11,630 nt of DNA from Thermoleophilia bacterium (GCA_016844515.1 JAERMP010000128.1:1-11630); one strand, 5' to 3'; counted from the first letter of the stretch, positions 1 through 8,274 are shown. Notes: generated by a model not told the origin, from the sequence alone. Made by a program: numbers and translations.

Positions 1-40
1 CGGCGTGCCCTCCGCGCGCATGTCCGGCTAGACGCGTCGC

Positions 41-856
41 CTACAGCGAGCAGAGCGCGTACCCGGTGACCGTCATCGTCTGCCCGCCACCCAGGGCAGC
101 GAGCGAGACGACGCCGACCGCCGTCCACGTGCCGACGGCGGTCGGGTACGAGGCGACGAGCTGCGCACGTTCCTTTTGCGCAGCGGTCGTCGTCACGAGC
201 GCGCCGCCGCCGAGAAGCACCTTCCCGACCGGGCATGAGGCGGTAGCCGTAGCCGTCGTGTTGCGGGGCGCGTTGGCAGCCGTTGTCACGGGAGTGCCGA
301 CAACGAGCTGCGAACCTGACGGTCCTGCCGGTCCTTGCGGGCCGACCGAGCCTTGCGGGCCGATCGCACCCTGCGGGCCGGGGTCACCTTGCGGACCCTG
401 GGGGCCGGGCGCTCCGTCGACACCGTCAGCACCATCGGCTCCGGGAGGGCCTTGCGGGCCTGTGGGCCCGACTGGGCCCTGAGCGCCGACGGGTCCCTGG
501 ATTCCCTGATTCCCTTGCGGCCCTTGAGGACCAGTGGAACCTGTCGGCCCGCGCTCTCCGGTCGGTCCAGTGGGGCCCTGAAGCCCGGCGTTGCCCTGCA
601 GGCCCTGCGGCCCGACCGCCCCGCGCTGGCCGCGCCGGTTCCAGGTGACGCGACTCTCACCCGAACGGCAACCCTTCGACCCGGGGATCACTCGCAGTTC
701 GCCGGTCACCTGCTGGTAGCACCCTGAGTAGACGCCGCGCGCGTTCGGGATCTCAGTGCGCATCGACTCCGCGGGAGCTCCGCTCGCCGCGCCGGTGAGA
801 AGCACGAGCGCAACCGCAGACGCAAGCAGGGCAATGCGGACGATCGTGCTGGTCAT
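41..856 (-). CDS. Secreted collagen-like G-X-Y repeat protein
   Basis: 271-residue protein. Residues 1-27 look like a Sec signal peptide (basic start, then a long A/L/V core, then an AASGA-type cleavage region). Residues 41-75 form a small domain with C46 and C63 and a TGELRVI...C..GE....WN pattern, which I recognise as a frequent leader to collagen-like stalks in actinobacterial surface proteins. Residues 76-183 are 36 uninterrupted G-X-Y triplets. The last 90 residues hold C208 and C269 and a [12 protein letters not shown] motif, probably a globular head or trimerisation domain. Expected role: an extracellular trimeric fibre or adhesin; ligand and function are unknown. No LPXTG motif or C-terminal anchor is visible, so it is probably secreted. 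The ATG at 856 is the only start that keeps the signal peptide; no clear Shine-Dalgarno precedes it. It is divergent from the ABC-F gene. Confidence 0.85.
   Translation of the reverse strand: MTSTIVRIALLASAVALVLLTGAASGAPAESMRTEIPNARGVYSGCYQQVTGELRVIPGSKGCRSGESRVTWNRRGQRGAVGPQGLQGNAGLQGPTGPTGERGPTGSTGPQGPQGNQGIQGPVGAQGPVGPTGPQGPPGADGADGVDGAPGPQGPQGDPGPQGAIGPQGSVGPQGPAGPSGSQLVVGTPVTTAANAPRNTTATATASCPVGKVLLGGGALVTTTAAQKERAQLVASYPTAVGTWTAVGVVSLAALGGGQTMTVTGYALCSL
308..631 (-). repeat. Collagen-like G-X-Y tandem coding repeat (36 triplets)
   Basis: Glycine occurs at every third residue from 76 to 181 without one break. X is often Pro and Y often Gln, Thr or Val (GPQ, GPT and GPV dominate). One short [10 protein letters not shown] stretch (139-148) is acidic, as in bacterial collagens that bind charged partners. 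The 9-bp DNA unit is degenerate (GGN-CCN-CAR), so it is not a simple microsatellite, but it is the kind of array that expands and contracts between strains. Confidence 0.9.
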
Positions 857-993
857 GTCATTGGATCAAACCGAGCGTTGCCTTAAACACGACGGGCTGA
901 AATCCCCCAGGAGGGGCAGATAACCACACTCGGTGGTCGACGTGAACACAACTTAGACAACACGTGAATAGCGGTTCCGGCAGTGACGGCTAC

Positions 994-1008
994 TACCCTT
1001 CGGCCACT

Positions 1009-1011
<3 letters not shown>
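994..1011 (+). promoter_or_regulatory. Candidate leaderless -10 box for the ABC-F gene
   Basis: TACCCT (994-999) fits the actinobacterial TAnnnT -10 pattern and ends 10 nt before the GTG at 1009, the spacing expected when transcription starts at or next to the start codon. The same spacing recurs before the genes at 6751 and 7250. There is no Shine-Dalgarno before either candidate start (964 or 1009), which agrees with a leaderless message. No good -35 is seen at 17-18 nt, so the call is tentative. Confidence 0.35.
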
Positions 1012-2895
<1,884 letters not shown>

Positions 2896-2915
2896 ATGCT
2901 TGATCGAGCCCGCCG

Positions 2916-2942
2916 TCCCAAGTAACAGACTGTTACTTGGGA
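2916..2942. promoter_or_regulatory. 27-bp palindrome (operator-like, or hairpin)
   Basis: Arms TCCCAAGTAACAG (2916-2928) and CTGTTACTTGGGA (2930-2942) are perfectly complementary around A2929. It lies 20 bp after the ABC-F stop and 55 bp before the sigma-factor ATG. There is no T-run on either side, so it is a poor intrinsic terminator. The size and the GTAAC...GTTAC core resemble a TetR-family operator, which would place the sigma-factor unit under an unlinked repressor. A non-canonical terminator for the ABC-F gene remains possible. A 7-bp tandem repeat (GGAGCAT, 2940-2946 and 2947-2953) abuts it. Confidence 0.6.
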
Positions 2943-2997
2943 GCATGGAGCATCGACCGAATGTGACGACGCGAAGGTGCGGCGGCGTACAGGGGGC

Positions 2998-3537
2998 ATG
3001 CACGCCGTGACTCTCGACGCTCCCCGTTCCGTAGAGACCACGGCGCCTTCGTTCGCCGCGGTCGCAGAGGAGCTCCTCGACGACGTGTACGGCTACTTGC
3101 TGTACCTGACCAAGAACTGGGCGGTTGCCGAGGATCTGACCAGCGAGACGTTCGAGGCGGCGTTCAAGAAGTGGCGCCGCTTCGACCCACGCCGTGGAAC
3201 GCCGCGCGCCTGGTTGCTCGCAATCGCACGCACCACCGCGCTCGACTGGTTTCGCGCCGACTCGCGAAGACGGCGGCGCGAGGAGCGAGCCGATGCGGCA
3301 GAGCCTCGTCGTGATAGCGAGGGCGCCTTCGGCGAAGGCCTGTCACCAGCGCTCGAGGAAGGGCTCCGTGCACTGACAGCCGGCGAGCGCGAGGTCGTCG
3401 CCCTGCGGGTCGTCCTCGACCTCGACGGTGAAGAGACCGCCGGCCTGCTCGGGATCACGCCCACAGCCGTCTCGACCCGGCTGAGCCGCGCACTTGCAAA
3501 GCTCGAAGAGAGGATGAGACAAGATGACGTCGCCTGA
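2998..3537 (+). CDS. ECF-type RNA polymerase sigma factor
   Basis: 179 residues, typical for ECF sigma-70 factors that keep only regions 2 and 4. Region 2 spans roughly residues 20-90 (VYGYLLYLTKNWAVAEDLTS, then FEAAFKKWRRFD and the W-L-AIAR-TALDWFR promoter-melting/-10 helix). A charged linker rich in Arg/Glu follows. Region 4 (about 125-175) has LTAGEREVVALRVVLDLDGEE and the helix-turn-helix ITPTAVSTRLSRALAKL that would read the -35 element. It redirects core polymerase to a stress or envelope regulon; targets are unknown. Start choice is uncertain: an AGGGGG at 2991-2996 is too close to ATG 2998 but 10 nt from GTG 3007; GTG 2977 is also in frame. It overlaps the next gene by 14 nt, so the two are co-translated, as sigma/anti-sigma pairs usually are. 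Confidence 0.9.
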   Translation: MHAVTLDAPRSVETTAPSFAAVAEELLDDVYGYLLYLTKNWAVAEDLTSETFEAAFKKWRRFDPRRGTPRAWLLAIARTTALDWFRADSRRRRREERADAAEPRRDSEGAFGEGLSPALEEGLRALTAGEREVVALRVVLDLDGEETAGLLGITPTAVSTRLSRALAKLEERMRQDDVA

Positions 3538-4645
3538 CCTGATCCACGAGCTCCAGGCTTCCCGCCCCGAAGCGCCGACGACCCTCCGGACGCGCGTCCG
3601 AGGAATGGCCGCGCAGGAGCAGAAGCCTCCCGTCCGGTGGCCAAGCTTCCGTCTTCCGGTTCGCCGGATGGCCCTCGTGGCCGTGCCGGCTGCGGCGGCG
3701 CTCGCGCTCGTCTCGGCGGGAGCGATCGGGCTCTCGCGCTCGAACGGCGAGGTTGCCGCGCTGCGAGGCGAGCTCGACAAGAGACAACCAGAGGTCTTCG
3801 AGGCTGCGACGCCAGACGGGTCCGAGGCCTACACAGGGACCCTTGAACGCACATTGCTGCCCCAGGTGTACAGCGACACGCCCCAAAGCTCCGCCGCCGG
3901 GGGGACTCCCACCCTGGCGTCGGGCGTCGGTGCGAACCAACAATCCGCGATCGGCCCGACGGACGACCGAAAGCAGCGCGTCAGCGCAACGCTGACCGTC
4001 GAGGTGGCCGACTCAGACGCCGTCTCACGAGCAGCACAGGACGCCCTCGACCTGACGCGGAGGCTCGGCGGCCACGTCGTCAGCGCATCGGTGGCAACGG
4101 GTGAGGAAGGCAGCGCTGCGCTGACCGTGCGTGTGCCCGTCGGGAAGGTGCAGGAGGCGATCGTCGGACTTTCAGCGCTCGGCCGCATCGTCTCGCAGCA
4201 GGTGACAATTCAAGACCTGCAGGAGACCCTGGACGCGCTCGAGCGTCGGGCGCGATCGGTGCGAGCTCAGATCGCCCTCATCTCCGCGCGGCTCGACTCC
4301 GAGTCGCTCGAAGCCGAGACGCGGGCGGTGCTCGAGAACCGCCTCAAGACTCTGCGCGGCGAGCTCCGAGAGCTGCGGCGCGGGATCTCGGGGACGAACG
4401 CCGAGGCCCGCATGTCGACGATCCAGCTCACCGTCGTCACCCCGGGAGCCTTCGGGGCGGTCGCGCCGCCGGCGCGACTCGACCGCACAATCGACGAGGC
4501 GCTCAACGTCCTTCTCTGGGAAGGCGTGATCGTGCTCGCACTCCTGATCGTCATGGCGCCGTTCGCACTCGTCGCCTTCGCCGCCTGGTTCGGACGCCGG
4601 TTCCATCGCAGGCGCGAGGAGGAACGCCTGCTCGCTCTGCCGTAG
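3524..4645 (+). CDS. DUF4349-like membrane protein, putative anti-sigma factor
   Basis: 373 residues. A short cytoplasmic N-terminus (1-48, beginning SPDLIHELQASRPEAP) precedes a first membrane helix (about 49-70). A Pro/Gly/Ser-rich extracytoplasmic stretch follows (about 90-148). Then comes a DUF4349-like domain (about 150-305) with a beta-rich half (SATLTVEVADSDAVSRA, GGHVVSASV, LTVRVPVGKVQEAI) and a long coiled coil (about 230-288). A second helix (about 332-357) and a basic tail (RRFHRRREEER) end the protein. Translation starts inside the sigma gene, with AGAGAGG (3507-3513) upstream. I infer that the N-terminus binds the sigma factor and the outer domain senses the envelope; no zinc-binding HxxxCxxC anti-sigma motif is present, so this rests on context. 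The DUF4349 family itself has no firm function. Confidence 0.8.
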   Translation: MTSPDLIHELQASRPEAPTTLRTRVRGMAAQEQKPPVRWPSFRLPVRRMALVAVPAAAALALVSAGAIGLSRSNGEVAALRGELDKRQPEVFEAATPDGSEAYTGTLERTLLPQVYSDTPQSSAAGGTPTLASGVGANQQSAIGPTDDRKQRVSATLTVEVADSDAVSRAAQDALDLTRRLGGHVVSASVATGEEGSAALTVRVPVGKVQEAIVGLSALGRIVSQQVTIQDLQETLDALERRARSVRAQIALISARLDSESLEAETRAVLENRLKTLRGELRELRRGISGTNAEARMSTIQLTVVTPGAFGAVAPPARLDRTIDEALNVLLWEGVIVLALLIVMAPFALVAFAAWFGRRFHRRREEERLLALP

Positions 4646-4654
4646 CGCTCGGCT

Positions 4655-4679
4655 GGGGTCTGACCCCGGATCTGACCCC
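4655..4679. repeat. GGGGTC-T-GACCCC palindrome plus half copy
   Basis: GGGGTC (4655-4660), T, GACCCC (4662-4667) is a perfect 6-bp-arm palindrome just after the DUF4349 gene. It is followed at once by a partial copy, GGATCTGACCCC (4668-4679). It lies between convergent genes but has no T-run, so it is weak as a terminator. A third copy is at 4738-4750 inside the response-regulator gene. The motif looks like a dispersed short intergenic repeat. Confidence 0.7.
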
Positions 4680-4728
4680 GATACGCCCGCCGACGCGAGG
4701 ATTGACGCCGGTTAGCGGTTCCGCAGCG

Positions 4729-5328
4729 TCACCTTTCGGGGGTCTGACCCTTGGACTTGTCCAGATCGAGCGTGGCTATCAGCGCCTCGGCCACGACCTT
4801 GAGCGGACGCCCAGAGATCTGGCTCGCTTTGCGGAGCCGCGCGAAGGCCTCCTCCTCCGAGAGGCCTTCGCGTTGCATGAGGATCCCCTTCGCGCGCTCG
4901 ATCGCCTTTCGCGCGGCGAGCGCTTCCGCCAGCGAGTCCGCCTCCTCGCGCAGCGCCTGAAGCTCGTCGTGACGTGCCGTGGCGGTCGCGATCGCCGGAA
5001 GCAGATCCGTCTCGCGGAAGGGCTTCACGAGATAACCGAACACGCCGGCCTCGACGGCGCGGGCGACGAGCTCGCGCTCCCCGTATGCGGTCACCATGAC
5101 GATCGGGATCGGACGCTCATCGAGGATCCTGCGCGCCGCCTCGATACCGTCGAGCCGCGGCATCTTGACGTCGAGGAGCGCAACGTCCGGCAGCGTCTCC
5201 CGCGCGAGCAGTACCGCTTCCTCGCCGTCGCGCGCTTCGGCGCACACCTCGTATCCAGCTGCTTCGAGAAGGCCCTTCAGGTCGAGCCGGATGATCGTCT
5301 CGTCCTCCGCAACCAGAACACGCGTCAC
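4729..5328 (-). CDS. ANTAR-domain response regulator (PdtaR/AmiR-NasR type)
   Basis: 199 residues. The receiver domain (about 1-115) has the acidic pocket (E8, D9), phospho-acceptor D53 in LLDVKMP, T80 and K102 (VKPF), all intact. A helical linker (120-135) leads to an ANTAR domain (about 128-188) with AARKAIERAKGILMQREGLSEEEAF and the ALI end of the three-helix bundle. ANTAR domains bind RNA, not DNA: on phosphorylation they stabilise paired hexaloop hairpins and prevent intrinsic termination. The GTG start overlaps the kinase stop as GTGA (5325-5328), so the two are translationally coupled and form a cognate pair, like PdtaS-PdtaR of mycobacteria, though those genes are unlinked there. A candidate RNA target sits in the glnA leader of this same window. 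The tail KSKGQTPER is partly encoded by a repeat copy. Confidence 0.93.
   Translation of the reverse strand: MTRVLVAEDETIIRLDLKGLLEAAGYEVCAEARDGEEAVLLARETLPDVALLDVKMPRLDGIEAARRILDERPIPIVMVTAYGERELVARAVEAGVFGYLVKPFRETDLLPAIATATARHDELQALREEADSLAEALAARKAIERAKGILMQREGLSEEEAFARLRKASQISGRPLKVVAEALIATLDLDKSKGQTPER
4738..4750. repeat. Third copy of the GGGGTCTGACCC repeat, inside a gene's 3' end
   Basis: GGGGGTCTGACCC at 4738-4750 repeats the element at 4655-4679 with one arm a base shorter. It encodes part of the last residues (KGQTPER) of the ANTAR regulator. This suggests that the element was inserted at, or extended, the end of the reading frame. Confidence 0.6.
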
Positions 5329-6650
5329 GCCGGGAACACCACCTCGGCCCGGAGCCCGTCAGCGCTCTCGAGCGTGATTTCGCCGCGGAGCTCGTCGCGA
5401 ACGAGCGCGCGCACGATCGATAAACCCGTACCCGACCCGCCGCCCCGAATCCCGTGCCCGTCGTCTGCGATCGTGAGCACGACCTCGCCGTCTCGCTGAG
5501 CGAGGGCGATAGAGACGTGCTCACCGCCGTGCTCGAGCGCGTTCTGCAGGAGCTCGGTGAAGACGAGCGCGAGCGCCGTCGCTCGCTGGCCCGCGAGCGA
5601 GACCGGCTCCAGATCGGAGCTGATCTCCTTCCCGACCACGAGACCCTGAACGAGCATCGCCCGCAGCCGGTCCACGAGCTCTCCGAGATCGACGTCGTCC
5701 TCGCGGTGCTCGGTCAGGACTTCGTGCACGGCGGCGATGGCGAGGATTCGATTGACGGAGTCCTGCAGCGCCTTGCGCGGGTCGACGTGCTCGGCCCGCG
5801 CCTGGAGCCGGAGCAACGACGCTACGGACTGGAGGTTGTTCTTCACCCGATGGTGGATCTCCTGAGCGAGAACTCCGCGCATGACCGCGCGCCCGTGCTC
5901 GAGCGCGACTGCGGCGTGGTGGGCGATCGCCTCGAGCAGCGCCTCGTCGTCGTCGGAGAACGGCGTATCGCGATCGCAGACGAGCTCACCGATCTGCCGG
6001 CGCTTCCAACGCAGCGGCAGGCGGACGGCGTAGGCACCGGGCCGCCCCTCCGGCCAGGCGATCTTCCCGTCCTCGAGGACGAGCGCCGCACCTGTGGCGT
6101 GCAGTGATTCCATCGTTGTCTTCACGATCGCCTCGAGCGACTCCTCGAGGTAGAGCGACTCGGAGACGGCTTCGGAGATCCGTGCGAGCGCCTCGAGCTC
6201 GGCAACACGCCGCTGCGCTCCTTCGTAGAGCTTCGCGTGCGCGATCGTCTGCGCAACCTGCGACGCGATCGCCACGAGCAGCTCGATCTCGGCCTCTGTG
6301 AACGTCCGCGGCTCTCGCGTGCGGACGTTGAGAGCACCCTCGAGCGCGTCCCGGGCGAGGATCGGGACGGCGAGGATCGACTGGTACTCATCCTCGGGCA
6401 GGTTGGGGAAGAGCTTGAATCGCGGGTCGAGGTGCGCCTGCTCGGAGATCATCACCGGCGCTCGCTCGGCGGCGGCGGCACCTGTGATCCCTTCCCCCGG
6501 CCGCATCCGGGGTGTCCGCGTCATCTCCTCGACCCGGCTCCCGCGGGTTGCGCGGAGGACGAGCTCGTCCGTGCGCTCGTCGTAGAGGTAGACGAAGCAC
6601 GCGTCCGTGCCGAGCGCGTCGGCGACCTTGCTGGCGACGAGCTCGAGCAC
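5325..6650 (-). CDS. Sensor histidine kinase, GAF-GAF-HisKA_2-HATPase (PdtaS-like); N-terminus uncertain
   Basis: 441 residues as read from GTG 6650; soluble, no membrane helix. GAF domain 1 (about 1-140) and GAF domain 2 (about 155-255) are followed by the HisKA_2 motif EIHHRVKNNLQ (264-274; H267 the probable phospho-His). The ATPase domain has an N box (FTELLQNALEH, 364-374), a G1 box (DDGHGI, 396-401) and a G2 box (GTGL, 407-410). It probably senses a cytoplasmic small molecule or redox/nitrosative signal through the GAF domains and phosphorylates the ANTAR regulator that it overlaps by 4 nt. The start is doubtful. The frame continues open upstream to 6722 and encodes ISETIAAVNSSLDLQEV, which mirrors the start of GAF 2 (ISEAVSESLYLEESLEA), but it contains no ATG, GTG or TTG. 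An ATG at 6726 lies one base out of frame. SD-like AGGAG touches GTG 6650, too close to serve it. Confidence 0.88.
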   Translation of the reverse strand: MLELVASKVADALGTDACFVYLYDERTDELVLRATRGSRVEEMTRTPRMRPGEGITGAAAAERAPVMISEQAHLDPRFKLFPNLPEDEYQSILAVPILARDALEGALNVRTREPRTFTEAEIELLVAIASQVAQTIAHAKLYEGAQRRVAELEALARISEAVSESLYLEESLEAIVKTTMESLHATGAALVLEDGKIAWPEGRPGAYAVRLPLRWKRRQIGELVCDRDTPFSDDDEALLEAIAHHAAVALEHGRAVMRGVLAQEIHHRVKNNLQSVASLLRLQARAEHVDPRKALQDSVNRILAIAAVHEVLTEHREDDVDLGELVDRLRAMLVQGLVVGKEISSDLEPVSLAGQRATALALVFTELLQNALEHGGEHVSIALAQRDGEVVLTIADDGHGIRGGGSGTGLSIVRALVRDELRGEITLESADGLRAEVVFPA

Positions 6651-6736
6651 CTCCTGGAGGTCGAGAGACGAGTTGACCGCGGCGATGGTCTCGGAGATGG
6701 CGGCCGGTGACGTCCACGAGGCTCATTGTCGCGGGT

Positions 6737-6753
6737 TAGCGTTCAGTCCGATG
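6737..6753 (+). promoter_or_regulatory. Candidate leaderless -10 box
   Basis: TAGCGT (6737-6742) matches TAnnnT and ends 9 nt before ATG 6751. No Shine-Dalgarno is present. Only 24 bp separate this ATG from the likely original kinase ATG on the opposite strand (6726), so the two divergent units would need overlapping promoters. No convincing -35 was seen. Confidence 0.35.
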
Positions 6754-7215
6754 AGCACTGAGTGGCTGCTGTTCCTCCACCTCGCCGGCGCGTTCCTGTT
6801 CGTCGCCGGCGCCGTCGCGGCCGCCGCGCTGCGGATCGCGGCGATGCGCCGAGAGCGGCCGAGCGAGATCGCGCTGCTGATGCGGGCTGTCCGCTCGTTC
6901 ATCCCGCTCATCGGGATCGGTCTGCTACTGGTCGTGGTCTTCGGCATCTGGCTCGCCGATCGCCTCGCGATCGGCCTCGGAACGGGCTGGATATCGGCGA
7001 CGTTCGCGCTGCTCGGGTGGGTCGTCATGGTCGGCGCGGTTGCTGGCCGACAGGACCGCCATACGCGAGAGCTCGCCGAGCGGCTCGCCGCCGAGGGAGA
7101 CGCCCCGAGCGCCGAGCTCAAGCGCCGCTTGCATGATCCACTGAATTTGGCGCTCAACGCCTCGCTGCTCGCGGCGACGATCGCGATCGTCGCGCTCATG
7201 GTCTGGAAGCCATGA
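6751..7215 (+). CDS. Small four-helix membrane protein (DUF2269-like), copy 1
   Basis: 154 residues with four hydrophobic helices at about 5-27, 48-70, 80-99 and 132-152. The first helix carries FLHLAGAFLFVAGA with H10; then come VVFGIWLAD (63-70), GTGWISATFALLG (77-89), a charged loop (100-128), and the ending ALMVWKP. The LH.L.AF..VGA, FG.WLA, GWI.A and WKP elements recur in the next gene, and more weakly in the third, so the three look like paralogues. The pattern resembles the predicted integral membrane family DUF2269, of unknown function. A conserved helix-1 His could bind a metal or haem, but that is speculation. The gene is 34 nt from the next one and divergent from the kinase. Confidence 0.75.
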   Translation: MSTEWLLFLHLAGAFLFVAGAVAAAALRIAAMRRERPSEIALLMRAVRSFIPLIGIGLLLVVVFGIWLADRLAIGLGTGWISATFALLGWVVMVGAVAGRQDRHTRELAERLAAEGDAPSAELKRRLHDPLNLALNASLLAATIAIVALMVWKP

Positions 7216-7252
7216 CAAGCGTGCAATACGGTCGTAGGATTCCCCTCGCGTG
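7212..7252 (+). promoter_or_regulatory. Promoter with leaderless GTG start
   Basis: ATGACA (7212-7217; 5 of 6 to TTGACA) and TAGGAT (7235-7240; TAnnnT) are separated by exactly 17 nt. The -10 box ends 10 nt before GTG 7250, so the message would begin at or just before the start codon. No Shine-Dalgarno is present. The -35 box overlaps the stop codon of the preceding gene, so copies 2 and 3 can be transcribed separately from copy 1. A second TAnnnT box (TACGGT, 7227-7232) lies slightly upstream. This is the best-formed promoter in the window. Confidence 0.6.
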
Positions 7253-7729
7253 AGCTTCGACGACTGGATCCTCGCGCTTCACGTCCTCAGCGCGTTCGCG
7301 ATGGTCGGAGCCATCGTTCTCTTCTGGATCCTGATCGTCGTCATGCGCGACATCGATACCGCGAGCGAGACGGTCGCCTTCGGGCGGGTCGCGACTCTCG
7401 GGAACAGAGTCGTCATCGTCGGCATCCTGGGAACGCTCGTCTTCGGAGTCTGGCTCGCGATCTCGCTCGACGCGTACCAGCTCCGGGACGGCTGGATCAT
7501 CGCGGCCCTCGTCCTCTGGGCAGCCGCAAGCGGAACTGGAGCGCGGGCGGGAACCGAGTACGCGAAGGCGATGACGAGGGCCGAGGAACTACAGGCATCG
7601 GGGCAGGAAGGCCAGCCGGGTGAGCTGCATGCGCTCAACCGGAGCTCAGCCGGACTGAAGATGCACGCATTGTCGTCGGTGCTGGTCGTCCTCGCGCTCA
7701 TCGACATGATCTGGAAGCCCGGCGCATGA
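7250..7729 (+). CDS. Small four-helix membrane protein (DUF2269-like), copy 2
   Basis: 159 residues with hydrophobic helices at about 7-31, 53-72, 80-98 and 138-155. LALHVLSAFAMVGA contains H11, matching H10 of the first copy. LVFGVWLAI (63-71), RDGWIIAALVLW (79-90) and the ending IDMIWKP match the corresponding elements of copy 1. The loop at 100-135 is hydrophilic and differs. Function unknown; an inner-membrane location is clear. The GTG start is preferred because the promoter spacing fits a leaderless message and nothing upstream in frame is better. It overlaps the next gene by the ATGA tetranucleotide (7726-7729), so the two are translationally coupled and probably work together. Confidence 0.78.
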   Translation: MSFDDWILALHVLSAFAMVGAIVLFWILIVVMRDIDTASETVAFGRVATLGNRVVIVGILGTLVFGVWLAISLDAYQLRDGWIIAALVLWAAASGTGARAGTEYAKAMTRAEELQASGQEGQPGELHALNRSSAGLKMHALSSVLVVLALIDMIWKPGA

Positions 7730-8181
7730 ACCTGCTCTCGGCGATCCGCCCCGACAGCTGGAATTTCCCGCTCTTCTTGCACGTTCTGGGCGCGATGATC
7801 CTCGTGGGGGCCACGGTCACCGGCGCATCCGCGCTCGCACTTGCACGTGGAGACGGACGCCTACTCCGGCTCGGCTACTGGTCTCTGGTGATCGTCGGTC
7901 TGCCCGCATGGGTCTTGATGTATGGAGGGGCGACTTGGATCTACTCGAGGGAAGGGCTTGACGAGGTCCCGATTGATTCGGCATGGACCGCCATCGGCTT
8001 CATTGTGGCCGAGGCAGGAGGACTACTTTTCCTCGTCGCACTCGTGACGGGCGGCATCGGTGTCCGCCGGCTCCGGAACGGCAGGGGTTCCGCTCTGCTC
8101 AAGCTCACCATGGTGATCTCGCTCGTCCTACTCGCGGCGTACGTCCTCTCAATCTGGGCCATGTCCGCGAAGCCGGGCTGA
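7726..8181 (+). CDS. Small four-helix membrane protein (DUF2269-like), diverged copy 3
   Basis: 151 residues with helices at about 15-40, 50-70, 86-108 and 124-146. The helix-1 motif PLFLHVLGAMILVGAT (H19) clearly matches copies 1 and 2. The middle differs: AWVLMYGGATWIYSREGLDE in place of FG.WLA, followed by DSAWTAIGFIVAEAG in place of the GWI.A segment. The C-terminus LSIWAMSAKPG is a degenerate version of IWKPGA. It is coupled to copy 2 by an ATGA overlap and is the last gene before a convergent spacer. Function unknown. A heteromeric membrane complex of the three products is an inference from shared fold and coupling only. Confidence 0.75.
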   Translation: MNLLSAIRPDSWNFPLFLHVLGAMILVGATVTGASALALARGDGRLLRLGYWSLVIVGLPAWVLMYGGATWIYSREGLDEVPIDSAWTAIGFIVAEAGGLLFLVALVTGGIGVRRLRNGRGSALLKLTMVISLVLLAAYVLSIWAMSAKPG

Positions 8182-8188
8182 CGCCATC

Positions 8189-8257
8189 GGTGCACTCCAG
8201 TCGAGGCCGGAGGTCGGCTTTGCCGACCGGGAGGCCAAGCGCGGTCGAGTGCACACC
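8189..8257. repeat. Nested inverted repeat, convergent spacer element 1
   Basis: Outer arms GTGCACTC (8190-8197) and GAGTGCAC (8247-8254) enclose a perfect inner hairpin, GGTCGGC (8212-8218), TTT, GCCGACC (8222-8228). A GAGGCC direct repeat (8203-8208, 8231-8236) lies between. No T-run follows. It begins 8 bp after the stop of the plus-strand membrane operon. It could be a non-canonical terminator or a structured RNA; I do not recognise a family. Confidence 0.6.
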
Positions 8258-8274
8258 GCGCAAAGGAGGGGGCA

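Noticed and set aside
1..40. Possible 3' end of a plus-strand gene (frame ending TAG at 29-31)
   Set aside because: Only nine codons are visible and no family feature can be recognised; nothing else is seen in these 40 bases.
308..631. Collagen repeat considered as a CRISPR or satellite array
   Set aside because: Units are 9 bp, degenerate and in frame with glycine every third codon; there are no constant repeats with unique spacers.
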